Below, one piece after another: positions 10,069 to 21,042 of a DNA stretch of 64,000 nt. Made by a program: the position numbers and the translations under genes. The notes under the pieces are model-generated. The model was not told where the DNA came from. It worked only from the letters and a program-made list of their open reading frames with translations, and searched no databases. The stretch comes from Fulvia fulva (lineage: Eukaryota > Ascomycota > Dothideomycetes > Mycosphaerellales > Mycosphaerellaceae), in NCBI RefSeq assembly GCF_020509005.1, contig NC_063013.1, positions 1,612,001-1,676,000 on the forward strand. The letters run 5' to 3'. The stretch's first letter is position 1; each line of letters opens with the position of its first letter.

Positions 10069-10876
10069 ATGTCTCAAGCCATCCCCACCAGCACCTCCGT
10101 CACTGAGTCGGCCGTCATCAATGCGCCGCTCGCGCACGTGTGGCATCGTAAGTCAGATCCCTCTCAAGGTATCAGGGCAGTCAGGCACGGATCAGTAGCG
10201 TCTCGTTGGGCTGCTACTTTCAAGTCTTGCTGAGAGCCACGCTACAACTTCTTCAGCGGCGACTGCGCTTCCAGTTCGTAAGGACAAACACTAATACATT
10301 TCGTTTGCAGACATCAAGCTCCAGGACTTCGCCAACTTCTGGGCTGCCATCACCAAGAGCGAGTTCGTCAAGGGTGCCAGCGAGGAGACCGACATCGTCA
10401 AGTGGACCTTCAAGGATGGAACCGTCTTGGAGGTGAAGCAGGAAGAGCACAGCGTATGTCGAGACACACCATAAGTGAGGGCACGCGACACCATAAACTG
10501 ATGAATGTGCAGTCTATCAACCACTTCATCACCTACTCAGTCATCACAGCTGAGCCCAAGCTCGACTACAGCAGTGTCGTGAGCACAATCAAGTGCTACC
10601 CAGTCACTAGCGGCGAGAACGAGGGTTCCACATTCGTTGAGTGGACAGGCAACTTCTCCAGCGATGCTGGTGCCGGTGAGTACAACACCATCCATAGCAC
10701 GACGCGTCGTTGCTTCGCGCAAACAACGAGCATCTATGCTGCCGATCGGCCCACGCGCGTTGCCAAGACGGGGAATTGCCACGATACTGACATCTTTCTC
10801 AGACATCATCCAAGATGCGAAGTACAAGCGTCGTGAGGCTCTCGCAGACCTCGCAAAGGCCGCGGCCAAGAAGTAA
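10069..10876 (+). CDS. SRPBCC (Bet v1/polyketide-cyclase-like) protein
   Basis: Four exons: 10069-10147, 10311-10453, 10513-10675, 10803-10876, giving 152 aa. Every junction has GT...AG and agreeing phase; the first intron has CTAATAC near its end. The protein starts MSQAIPTSTSVTESAVINAP, continues with HVWHHIKLQDFANFWAAITK, a strand rich in Thr/Val and ends in a Lys-rich helix (RREALADLAKAAAKK). This is the START-like SRPBCC fold, which binds hydrophobic ligands. Substrate unknown. The helix-grip pattern (N-terminal strand, INAPLAHVW turn, C-terminal helix) supports the call. Small size is normal for the family. Confidence 0.75.
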
Positions 10877-11297
10877 GAGCACTGTGGCAGGCACGCTCAA
10901 CGAGCAATACATTTAAGAATGATCCAGGAGGGCTTCAGTGGCATGGTCCAGCATAGACTCCGCGAAGGACAACGACTGTGTGATACCCAAAAGTTCAATG
11001 AGATATATGAACACCACGAGAATTTGGTTGGTAGCTCAGCCAAGCTGATATGGGTGGAGATCACCCGCCCTATACCATGGCAACCTGCCCTGTTCCTTCG
11101 CTCAGGTCTTGGGATCAGAACGCCTCAGCTGATACAACTATTTTGATTAGCCGTGTTCGATGGAGCTCGATATAAGTCCCGCAGTCTTGACCACAACGCG
11201 AACGCCTTCCCCTCTGTCTCTAAATCTCGTCTACGCCTGGCTTCAGTCTCCAGATATATTACTCTTGCTGTACCATTGGGTGCACCTCACTGATAAC
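10877..11297. other. Intergenic, nothing recognised
   Basis: About 420 bp between two + strand genes; presumed terminator of the SRPBCC gene and promoter of the oxidoreductase gene. Confidence 0.4.
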
Positions 11298-12528
11298 ATG
11301 AAGGCAGTCATAGTAGAGAGCAAAGGTGGGCCCGCCATGATTGTCAATGACCGTCCCGAGCCGCGACTTCGTTCTCGTGGCTACCTTCTGGTCCGCACCA
11401 AGGTACGACGTATTCGATTCTACAGCAGACCAAGTCGACCGCGTGGCACATCTACGCTTATCGTGGGCTTCTGTGCCGCTGCGATATACTTCAGTGGCAT
11501 GTGACTAACACCGTTCCTCGAACAGGCAGTCGCCCTCAACCCAGCCGACGTAGCAGTTCTCGACTACGCCATGGCTCCCGAAGGATGCCTTCTAGGCTTC
11601 GACTATGCCGGCATTGTCGAAAAAGTCGGTCCTGGAGTCATCAGAGACTTCAAAGTCGGCGATCGTGTCTGCGGTCCTTCTAGAGCTGGAGACCCGTTTG
11701 ACAAGGAAGCTGGCACATTCGCCGAGGCGATCTGTGTGAAGGCTGATCTCGCTATCAAGATCCCGAAGGGCATGACGTTTGAGGAGGCCTGCACGACGGG
11801 TGTGATTGTTGTGACCACGGGAAGGTGTTTGGTGAGTACAGCATGTGTCAGACTTTGTGAGGGTAGGATGAGCTGGGCTGATTGAAGTGGCGTGATAGTA
11901 TCAGAAGTTCAACCTTCCATGGCCGATTGGCGACAAAGTAAAGCCGAAGCCCCAGGGAAAGATTCTGATATATGGCGGTAGCTCTTCTATGGGCACTGTC
12001 CTCATCCAACTCGCCAAACTCTCCGGCTACGAAGTCATCACCACCTGCTCACCAGCCGACTTCTCCCTCGTCAGATCCTCCGGCGCAGACCACGTCTTCG
12101 ACTATAATGACCCAGCGTGTACACAAGAGATCAACAACATCACCGGCGGCAATCTCAAACTCTGCGTCGACTGTATCTCCACCGATGCAGCCGCCACTCT
12201 TTGCGCAGAGGCGCTGAGCCCAGGAGCAAAGTGCTCGAACATCCTCCTGGCGAAGTGTCCCAGAGATGATGTGGAGAGTCTCACCACACTGGATTATTCG
12301 TCTTTGGGTGAGGAGTGGGAGCAGTTCGGGATCGTGAACTCTGCGAGTAAGGAAGATTTCGAGCACTCGAAGAGCTTCGCAGAGCTGGCAGAGGAGCTGC
12401 TGAATGATGCCAAGATCCGACCACATCCCATCGAGAAGCGTGAGGGCGGTCTAGACGCCATCCTGCAAGGCCCCCAAGACCTCCGAGCAAAGCGAGTCAG
12501 CGGGAAGGAACTCGTCTTCACCCTGTGA
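11298..12528 (+). CDS. ToxD-like zinc-type alcohol dehydrogenase / enoyl reductase (MDR family)
   Basis: Three exons: 11298-11402, 11526-11831, 11899-12528, giving 346 aa. Starts MKAVIVESKGG; exon 2 has VALNPADVAVLDY, GFDYAGIVEKVGPGV and FKVGDRVCG; exon 3 has the cofactor loop GKILIYGGSSSMGTVLIQLA. This order is the medium-chain dehydrogenase/reductase fold of the trans-acting enoyl reductase and quinone-oxidoreductase group (ToxD, LovC-like), NADPH-dependent and lacking the structural zinc cluster. The substrate is unknown and no polyketide synthase is in the window, so a stand-alone redox role is as likely. A cryptic AG six bases into exon 3 gives a two-residue shorter variant; I chose 11899 because it restores LYQKFNLP, the family pattern. 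Confidence 0.75.
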
Positions 12529-13151
12529 ATTGCACCCCTCACGCCAGCTCAAAAGACAACCTCTACATACATTTCTATTTTTCGCTTACCTTATCGACAC
12601 CCAACACAAGCCAATCACACAGCAATGGGGTGGTTACACGTCGCTCTCGCAGCGCCGTCCCCGCAATTCCAGCGAATACTTGATGCGTCTAGTGAATCAA
12701 ACCGGTCACTTCGGTGATTATGAGCTTACGCAAACACTCATCAATGTTCAGAATCAATGCCTTGTCGACGCTATGTGAGGAAGCTTGAGGTTGGGTGTCA
12801 ATCAGTAGGTCTTCCCCTTCTAAGGGTGGTTGTCCTTAAAGTAGCCTCCTTGTGAGGTTAACTTTTTGGCGAGATTTGGTGTGTTGGAGGTTGCGAGCTC
12901 AATTCTCTTTTGATACACATGCATATTCAAATTTTATCGCTGAGAACTAGTGACGTTGCATTGTTTTGTGATCAGCGTAGATCAGAGTCTTGGCGCTCAC
13001 ATGCGTCAACAGCGGGACACATGGGCGCCCCAGAGCTTAACCAGCACAACAAGAGGAGCCATGAAACATCTATGGTAAGTAATTCATATGATGTGATTCG
13101 TGTTTCACGGGTATCAAGTGCACTTCCTATCCTTCATAAGTCATTCCCTCG
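12529..13151. other. Intergenic (convergent), nothing recognised
   Basis: About 620 bp between convergent 3' ends. A few short inverted repeats near 12820-12860; no gene seen. Confidence 0.4.
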
Positions 13152-16100
13152 TCATCTCAAGCTGTCCCGTCTCGGCAATCCAAACCGCTGATTCAGCATC
13201 TTGCTCGGATCAGTCCCTGACCTGTCTCCATCAGCGACCATAACGATCTGTTCTTTCGTCTCGATCCTGCCTAGTCGGTCCTCCTCCATCGTCCTCGGTC
13301 TCTCCAGCAGAGCCTGAACATCGCTCTCTTTCTTCGCTTGCTCTTCCAGCCTCTGCAACTCTGCACTAATCTTCTTGCTACCATGGTTCCAGCCAGCTTG
13401 CGTCCAAGGGGCAGCAGCCTCCTCGAATCTCTTTCGTACCTCGAGATCCTGCTCAAGAGTCTGGAAAGTCTCCACATCTGTAGGAAAGAATGCTGCTTTC
13501 AATGCTCGAATCCCGATCTCAAGGAGACAACAAGCTACCACAATGATGATGAGTGTCAACCACCACAGTCCACTCTCACCCCATCGTTCGAGGAGACCGC
13601 CTTTCACGTTGTATTGGTTGTTCTTGCCGTATAGCGCAGCGAGAATGATATTCCACAAAGCCCAACCGCCTACACTCAAGACTACCGCCACAGCGGCCAT
13701 GACAGACTTGTACCGCTGCTCGATGATCTGCAGCTTGATCGCGATGATGATTACGCAAGCTGTGAACGTCATGTTTCCGAGAGGAAAGAGCGTATTCTCC
13801 GATTTAAATAGAGCATGACCATACAGTTCCCAGCAGGTGAACCATACTATCATCGCTTCGCAGACTGCTGTGAACATCCAACCGAGATAGACTTTGAGGT
13901 TGAAGCCATCGGAGCGTTGTCCTTTAGTGTACAGCTCCGGCACTGCGATCAAAGTGGAGGCGCGCAAATCATGCTCAAAGATGCCGAGGAAGATGATGGT
14001 CAAGCTGGTGAAGAGCGTGTTGAACATACTAAGACTCCAGCTTTCGTAAAGACTTGTGCCGCTGTAGCCATTGTAGCGCTGGTAGATCGCTTGGGTCAGA
14101 TAGAAGAGCATTTCCTTCCAGAATGTCCCGACGGTGTACTTGCAAGTCTTGATATAGTTCCATCGAACATGAACCAATAAGAGCTTGGTCAGGAAGCGGA
14201 ACTGGGCGATCGCATAGTCGGAAGTTCTAGCTGCTTGAAGACCTTCTTTCCCTGTAATACCTGTGCCAACGTGGGCTTCCTGAATCATAGCGATATCATT
14301 AGCGCCATCGCCAATAGCCAGAGTGACACTGCGCTTGATTCTCGTTCGGATAGCGTTCACAAGGCTGGCTTTCTGCGAGGGTGAGGCTCGGCAGCAGATC
14401 ACAGAGTCTGTCAATATGGCTAGGTCCAGGAACAAGGTGTGTAGTGCGTCGTCGGTCTGGATGCTGGCCAATGTCTGACCATCGATGACTACCACAGCAT
14501 GCGCAACGCCTCCACGATTGATATCGATGATCGACTTGGCGATATTCTGTTCCACATCACCTGCTTCATAATCGAGAATGGAGTCTGCACCCTTGCAAAT
14601 TGTGGCAACCCGACCATCCGGCATACGGACGATGACCGACATCCTCTTGCGTTTGCTCGAGAAGTCAATCACATCCATGATCTGGTAGTCCCCGAACATA
14701 GGCTCGCCGGCGCTGCCGTGTGGATGTAGCTTCAAGGTCAGTGTTGATGTGTCCCGCTCGTATGCAATGAAGTCAAGCTCTTTCGCCGCCTCAACAAGGG
14801 CCAGTTCGTCAGGCGATGACGCCTGATAGCTGATGTGTTCGTCTTCATCGCCAGTCTTCTCCGGCAGGCATGTGTGACACAACGCAATGGACAGGATCAT
14901 CATCTTCGCACGGTTCGAAAATACAGTCTGCGGGTTCCGTTGAATGTAGGCGATCAATTGGCTAGTGCTGTGCTCAGTCTGTGCCATGGCTGGTGCAGCT
15001 GTGGATGTCCATTGTGATGTTGACTTTCGTGGGAGATCGGGTCTCGTAGCGGAAGGACTCCGCTCACCGTTGGTGTCTACAGGCTCAGACGTAGGAATGT
15101 CGTTCGTGGTAGACTTCCGTGGCTTCCACGCAGGTCGTTTGCCTTTGCTCGGTTGTCGCTTTTTGTGCATGAGCAATTTGTCATCCGGAGTTGCATGCTG
15201 CAAGTCCACATCATGTAGCCATGCAATTCCAGCAACCGAAAGCTTGCGGAACCGCATCACGTTCTCAGTAAGCGTGCCGGTCTTGTCAGAGAATATGTAG
15301 CCAACTTGTCCTAGCTCTTCGTTGATTGTCGATGTCCTCGCTTCGAAAGGCGTGTTGCTCTCGGCGTCGTACATGTCAATATCGTTGAGCAACACCATTT
15401 GTGCTACCTTGATGACCTCCAGGCTGACGTAAAGCGACAGTGGAATGAGTGTGTTGAACATGATGATGAAGGATGTAAACAACGGGCCAAACGATACCGG
15501 CGCGTCGCTGATGTACCATGCTTTCTTCTCGGTGGTGTCCTGCCAGAGCTGATATGCGATGCTGTTGAATAACGACAGCGCTATAACGAATAGCACTATA
15601 GCGAAGACAATCCTGTTGACGACAGCTTGGAGAGAGGGGGCTTTGATTCTTGGGTTCTTGTTTGCGTTCATGCGGATCTTGCACTCCTCTCCACTGTATA
15701 CAACTAAGCCATATGCCTCCGGTGTGTTGCGTACGACACTGCCTCGATATATGATCTCATTGTTAGTCAATGGAGAGGTCTTGCCGGCAACAGTGAGCTT
15801 CCCTTCGAAGTTGTACAAGTCCAGGTTGGGGTCCTCCACCACGAAATGCATTTCTGCTTGCAACAAAGACTCTGGGCTGTCGGCGGCCTGCACAGTGTCT
15901 GGCTTGGGCTGCTTTGGCTTAAGGTTGGTCTCGCCATCGAGTGCCATGGTCTCTACGTAAGCTGTGTTGTTTGATCCTCTGCTACCGGGCAACACAATAT
16001 CCGCGGGAACAGCTTCATCGCGTTGGAGCTTGATCACGTCTCCTACCTGCAACGCTTGCCACTTGACAGGTACCCATGAATCCTGGCTGTCTGTAGAAGT

Positions 16101-16515
16101 CGAGGCCTTGGGTATTCCTTTGGCTTTGGAGGCAGAGGCAGAAGCGGAAGCGCAAGAGCTTAGAACGTGGCAGATCTTGTTATTCTCCGCCTTATCGAGC
16201 CTGTGTCTTCGTAGACTCTCACAGCCTTCTTTGCCCATGGACAGGGACACGAAGAACATCAGAGGAACAATCGTTGTGTATGTGCCAGTCGTACTCAAGC
16301 CAGGGATCATCTGCAGTATCGATACGCACAAGAAGTAAAAGTTGGCCAGCTTCGAGAACTGTGCGACCAGCTGCCGAGGCAGGAAGTTGTATGCATTGTA
16401 TTTGGAGGACCGGATCAAGTTGCAGACGTACGGCTTGCCTGTCCTTTCATCGAGCAACGGTGCACTCCGCGATGGGCCAATAGGGATATGTCGTCCATCG
16501 ACTGAGGGTGAAATA
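13152..16515 (-). pseudogene. DNF3: DNF3-type P4-ATPase (phospholipid flippase), 3' main part, internally deleted
   Basis: Downstream part of a DNF3 flippase, a Golgi/endosome P4-ATPase moving phospholipids to the cytosolic leaflet. Visible in order: DGRHIPIGPSRS, LPRQLVAQFSKLANFYFLCV (TM1 region), the actuator LDGETNLK, the phosphorylation site DKTGTLTENV, the nucleotide domain (CKGADS), TDSVICCRASPSQKA, GDGANDIAMIQ, and the C-terminal transmembrane block with YESWSLSMFNTLFTSL. Between CKGADS and ILDYEAGDV, homologues have a long segment that includes the KLWMLTGDK hinge; here it is absent in frame (near 14580-14600). Without TGDK the pump should be inactive. Changes at usually fixed sites (VGTGI for VGIGI, VHVRWNY for VHGRWNY, TSLTII for TSLPVI) fit relaxed constraint. 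The frame opens artificially at 16538 inside LINE sequence. The 5' part lies beyond the insertion at 20305-21042. Confidence 0.85.
16502..16515. repeat. Target-site duplication, copy 1 (14 bp)
   Basis: CTGAGGGTGAAATA, identical to 20305-20318. The bases on either side differ, so the match is exactly 14 bp, normal for a LINE. Confidence 0.85.
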
Positions 16516-16531
16516 AATAAATAAATAAATA
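16511..16531. repeat. (AAAT)n simple repeat at the LINE B 3' end
   Basis: About five AAAT units running into the target duplication; on the element strand this is a TATT-type tail. Confidence 0.8.
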
Positions 16532-19500
16532 CATTCATAATGCCTATCTAGCTCCTAAAAGGTCTACGAGGCCGGGGGCTATCAAGGAAGAGAGAGGGGA
16601 AAACCGTCGTACGGGGAAAATCCCTCTTCAGGTGTCAGTAAGTTCTCTCTATTGCTTGTCGGTCAATCTGTCGTACTAGAAGCGGTGAGCACTAGGTGGT
16701 CAGCCGCCCCGGAGTGCCAATCTGCCCGGTGCCTAGGAACGAGTGTTAGTAGCTAGCCGACTATCGAGCAGACGACAGGTCGACTATTAGTAGAGGCGGG
16801 TCGCCTATCGAGTAGGAGATAGGTCGGCCGTCGAGCGGAGAACGAGCTGGCCGTCGAGTAGACGACGAGTCGACCCTTCCGGGCTCCTACACTCTGTCAG
16901 TGCCCCTGTCGCTATTCCTCCTATGCTCGGGGTCGCTGTGGGCCACGGTCCACCCGTATGCGTAGTCGTCGGTGCCGCCGGAGTCCTACTACGTCTGTAG
17001 GCAGGGCGCCTTCGAAGGCTTCCTAGAGCTCTCCCTCCTAGGCTGCCTCCCCTATTCTTGCTACCATCTCACCCGCTATCTGGAACTGCTATAGTAGGCC
17101 GGTCCGCATCACCATTCGTGCCGCTACTCGCATCCTACGCGCTATGCCTATCATATGTTAGAAGTCTGTAGCCCTAGTCTCGAGGCGCATTGCCTGTCGG
17201 GCTTCTACAAAGCGTAGGCAGAACAGCACGACGTGTTTCGGCGTCTAGACACGTCCACATTCGCATAGGCTACTATCTACTCCCGGTACCTTTCGGCGGT
17301 ATAGATAGTCCTTAAACCTAATGTGTTCCGAGCGGAGTAGCATCGCGACTATTGCCTTTAGGCGGGTAAGGGCTCGGAAGAGCATTACCCTATCTCGGCT
17401 AATAGGTCCTGTCTTCGCCGCTGCCTCGTCTTCTCGTCGGTGTGCTCGTCGCCGTAGTGGTTGCCCGTTCGGGTGCCGTTCGCCTTTCTCCTAGCGCTCG
17501 TTCTAGATTCCCTATATATATCCACGGACCGCGTTCGCTATAGCCTTCCGTTCTTCGCGTCCCTGTCCCACTCCTACTGCTAGTATGCCACTAGCTAGGG
17601 CCTATACTCGGAGCTTTACTATCGGGGTTTGTTGCGTATCTGGCTGCCGCTAGGCCTATGATCCTGTCTTCTTTTTAGGCGCTATAGATCGAAGGCGTGT
17701 CGTGATCGCCTAGCACGCCGCGCGGATATCGCTCCCTGCCTTGCTATTCGCCGTCTGGAGCGCATGGCCTATAGCGAGCTGTTAGAGGTAGAGGTCTAGT
17801 GGCGTGATCTACGTGTCTACTTCTAGGACCTGCGTCGGTATAGTACGGTATGCCCCGGTCACCCTACGTAAACATTCGTTCTACACGTTTTGAATCTGCT
17901 TTATCTAGCTAGTCGCGTAGGTTAGATACTAGACTAGTGCCCTAAAGGTGATCGCCGGTCGGACGATAGAGCTATATAGCTAGCGTGCCTTTACGAAGGC
18001 TACGCCCTATATAGAGGCCGCGAGGCGCATAACTAAGGCTTTGTTCTAGTCTCCCCGTTGCCGGAGCTACTTTAGGTAGGCGTACTACCGGAGTTGCGTG
18101 TCTACTTAGAATCCTAGGACCCGGATAGATAGCTGTGGAGTAATCTAGCTTACGCCGGTCCCGGCCTCGATCGTGGCTTAGAGGTTGTGCTTCTTCGGGG
18201 TCCTCGTAAGGTGGATTATCTAGTACTTCTTAGGTACGAAGACTGCCCCGTGTCGCGCTGCCTATTCGTTATATACCTCGAGCGCCGCTTCGAGTTAGCG
18301 GTAGTTAGTCTCGGTTAAGTCGCTATATGTTAGGATGTTCGTGTTATCGACAAAGCCTATATAGGAGTTAGCACCGTCGGCGCTTCCCCTAAGTAGCGGG
18401 AGGAGCGTAGAGGCGAAGAAAAGGAAGAGGATTAGAGAGAGCGATAAGCCCTACGGGATCCCCGTTTCCGTAGGCCGTATCTAAGGTTCACGCCACTCCC
18501 CTAGGACGAGCTACGTAGACCGGTTACTAAGGAAGGACTTGACGAACGCGACGAGCTAGCTAGGCAGACCTTTCGCCCGGAGGTTGTGGAGTAGTCGGGC
18601 GTAGGAAACTTTGTCGAACGCCCCCGAGATATCGAGGGATAGTAGGGTAGCGACCTGTTGTCGGCGTGTTACCTAGATTATATAAACCTGTTCCGTGACG
18701 AGTTCTAGGGCGGTCGTCGTAGACCGCCCTAGTCGGGCTCCTATCTGCTCGGCTAGGAGGAGCTAGTGCTCCTCGGCTAGCTTAGAGATACGATCGGCTA
18801 CGATGCGCTCTAGCGCCTTACCGATCGTGCTAAGTAGGGCTATCGGGCGGTAGGCCTTCCTAACGTCGTATCTGGCCCTACCCTCCTTACGGAGGACGAC
18901 TGTACTCGAGCACCGGAAGGGGGTCGGTACGTATAACTACTAGAGGCATACCGTGAACAGCCTCGCGAGGTACGGGGCGAGCGTCTAGCGGTAGTACTTA
19001 GGGAATCGGTTAGGGATCTTGTCTAGTCCTAGGGCCTTGTCTAGTAGCGCCGCTTTTAGCACTATTAGTACCTCCGCCTCCGTTACTTCTTAGCTAGTCT
19101 CGAGCTCCGTTAGGTATACGAAGCCTTCGATATCGTCGAGTCGGGTAGTAACCGGAGGAGGGAAGAACGCCTCTACTAGCGCGTCGGCTCTACCTTACTA
19201 GGCTTCCTAGAGGACCCCTTACCTATTACGGCAAGGAAGGAATCGTATTTAGCAAGCTAGCTACGAGATAAGGTGACAAGTCTTAGCCGCGCTTTCCTAC
19301 TTATCTAGCACTACCGTATAGCTACGTTTCGAGAGGTTAGCCCGGAGCAAAAGCTTCCCTCTACGCCCTCCCTCCCTGTTTGCTCCTTAAGCCAATATCT
19401 ACCTCTATAGGCCTAAGCCCTTTAGTGCTCTCTATTGACCGACATGCGCATCCGTCCTCTCGGGCTGTACAGATAGTGTTAGCCGTCGCTACTAGTGTAC

Positions 19501-20304
19501 ACTACGCCCTAGGTTTTGACGCCCTTCGCGTTACCGTAGCCTATCTCTAGAAAGCGGCCGTCCATGCCTCGTAGGTTTGCTCGGGGCACACACCACGCCG
19601 GGTAGCGTACTCCTTACGTTTCCACCTACTAACCAATATGAAGTTCCTTATTACCCTGCCCTCGATCCTCCCCGATTACAGAATTAATCCACTTGCATTG
19701 TACGTCTTTTCCCCGTCCCAACAGCCGTCTTTTCCTTGCTCAGGCTATCGTCTTTTCCTCGTCGCAATCTACCATGTCAGACTGGGTGCGTTGTGTAGCG
19801 GGACAGACAGTGCCTCAGGCAAAACCCTCGTTCCCATACCGGGTGCTCAACAGGCCCTTACAGGCTTCGTCGCGTGTCCACCTACCCACCGCATTGCCCG
19901 CTGGCAAACACCAGATTGTTTCGTAGTCCGCTCGACGCCGTCGCATAGTCCGCTCAGTTGTTGTTCTGTAGTCCGCTCGTCTAATGTTCGTCGCTCAGCC
20001 CGCTCGGTTTGCGGTCTCCGGAGGTGAAAATTCTGCACTCACACCAGAGGTGTCCTGTCGAGCGTATAGGCCAAGGTTCCGCGCCCTTCTTACAAAAGAA
20101 GAGGGACTCGCTCCCGACACGAGTACACGCTCGTCGGATGGTTTTCATACCCGTTTTGCTGGTAGTCCTCTGTTCGCCGCGGCTTCGCCTGCGTTGCGCG
20201 CCCGTCGCGCCCACGACGCTCCAGCGTGAGAATACTTGGCTCTCTCGTAGCAAGACGAGAGGTTCGTAGCCGACACCACGTACAGGTGATTCTCGTCGTC
20301 GACC
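16516..20304 (-). mobile_element. LINE B: RIP-damaged non-LTR retrotransposon inserted in the flippase gene
   Basis: A minus-strand LINE between two 14-bp target copies. Its 3' end (left) is a short TATT-type simple repeat touching the target copy, the signature of target-primed insertion. Degenerate translation shows the RT: A-YRPIALLSTIGK near 18830-18870, FVDNTN at about 18338-18356, and the C-terminal CxCG ... HVVLFC zinc motif near 17200-17265. It aligns with LINE A at several places (for example A 11-140 with B 18331-18480). No reading frame over 60 codons survives from about 16540 to 19640 on either strand. CpA and TpG are depleted, CTA/TAG enriched, CpG kept: the classic RIP pattern. 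The last 700 bp (19.6-20.3 kb) are not depleted and may be 5' untranslated sequence or a separate insertion. Confidence 0.85.
19924..20009. repeat. Degenerate tandem repeat in the 5' part of LINE B
   Basis: Four AGTCCGCTC-type cores (starting about 19926, 19947, 19970, 19997, the last as AGCCCGCTC) spaced 21-27 bp. Possibly an internal promoter or 5' untranslated repeat of the element. Confidence 0.6.
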
Positions 20305-20318
20305 CTGAGGGTGAAATA
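20305..20318. repeat. Target-site duplication, copy 2 (14 bp)
   Basis: Identical to 16502-16515; flanking bases differ (C before, G after, on the + strand). Confidence 0.85.
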
Positions 20319-21042
20319 GAATGATCTTACGTGCCCGCTCCAGTACGGCTTGAAGCCGCTTGAGGGGAAGATGTCTTCTGGCATGATTTGCGGCCCACGC
20401 CTGATAGTTGGGAAGACTTGATGTACCCTTGACACGCTCGCTCAGCTTGGTCAAAGGGACTGCGCTTGAGAATGTATCCTCGATCGGAGTGATCGTCACT
20501 GAGGTTCCGGAATGTTTCTTGGCTGTTTGAGGTCTTGCGCTACCAGGCCGACTCCCACTCGATGGGCCGACATCCTGCAGCTCGATCCCATTCGATGCTC
20601 TGTGATTCATATTCCTCTGGAATAACGAAGATCGTAGCGACAGCCCACGACTCCTTGCTGACCTTGGAGAACCAAGCTCATACTGTGGTGACCTGGGCGA
20701 AGCTGTACTAGGTGATGTGACATTCGGCCCATCTTGACCAGCCACAGTGTTCACTGACAAGTTCCTCACTTTCGCGCGCTCATCTGTGTCCCGTGGCTCC
20801 ACAACTTCGTCGCTCTTGCGCTTCTTGAGCTTCGCATTGCGCTCCACATCCTGAGACCATCGTACTCGGTGCTCTTGCTCTTGCTCTTGCTCGACTGGCG
20901 CCTGTGTCGAAGTCGCATCAACGCTCCAAGATCCAGTCTGGACACCATCGTGGTCGGCATCGATTTCGCCATCGCTGTCCTCGTACTGTCCGGACTTTCT
21001 CCTGCGCACGCCTCCCTCGCCCGAAGGCTCGGCGCCTACCAT
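20305..21042 (-). pseudogene. DNF3: DNF3-type P4-ATPase, 5' part, separated from the rest by LINE B
   Basis: The N-terminal cytosolic region of the same flippase gene. It starts MVGAEPSGEGGVRRRKSGQY, has acidic and Gln/Glu repeats (EQEQEQE), Ser/Pro/Arg-rich stretches, and ends with VTITPIEDTFSSAVPLTKLSERVKG ... PNYQAWAANHARRHLP ... VLERARKIIL, which is the expected lead-in to the DGRHIP segment now at 16505. The reading frame past 20305 is element sequence. A GTAAGA donor-like site at about 20331 and a CACCCTCAG acceptor-like site at 16502 have agreeing phase, so the insert could lie in an intron; however only 26 bp of intron would remain without the insert, which is too short. Read straight through, the two halves are one base out of frame. 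Start codon chosen as the first ATG of the frame. Confidence 0.75.

Noticed and set aside
16516..16538. ATG at 16538 as the flippase start
   Set aside because: It lies in the LINE simple repeat (MNVFIYLFI); the true N terminus is across the insertion.
20230..20290. tRNA-like GGTTCGTAGCC (B-box) at 20258
   Set aside because: No matching acceptor stem, A box or anticodon arm could be built around it.
20872..20895. CTCTTG microsatellite
   Set aside because: Encodes the Glu-Gln run of the flippase N terminus; ordinary coding repeat.
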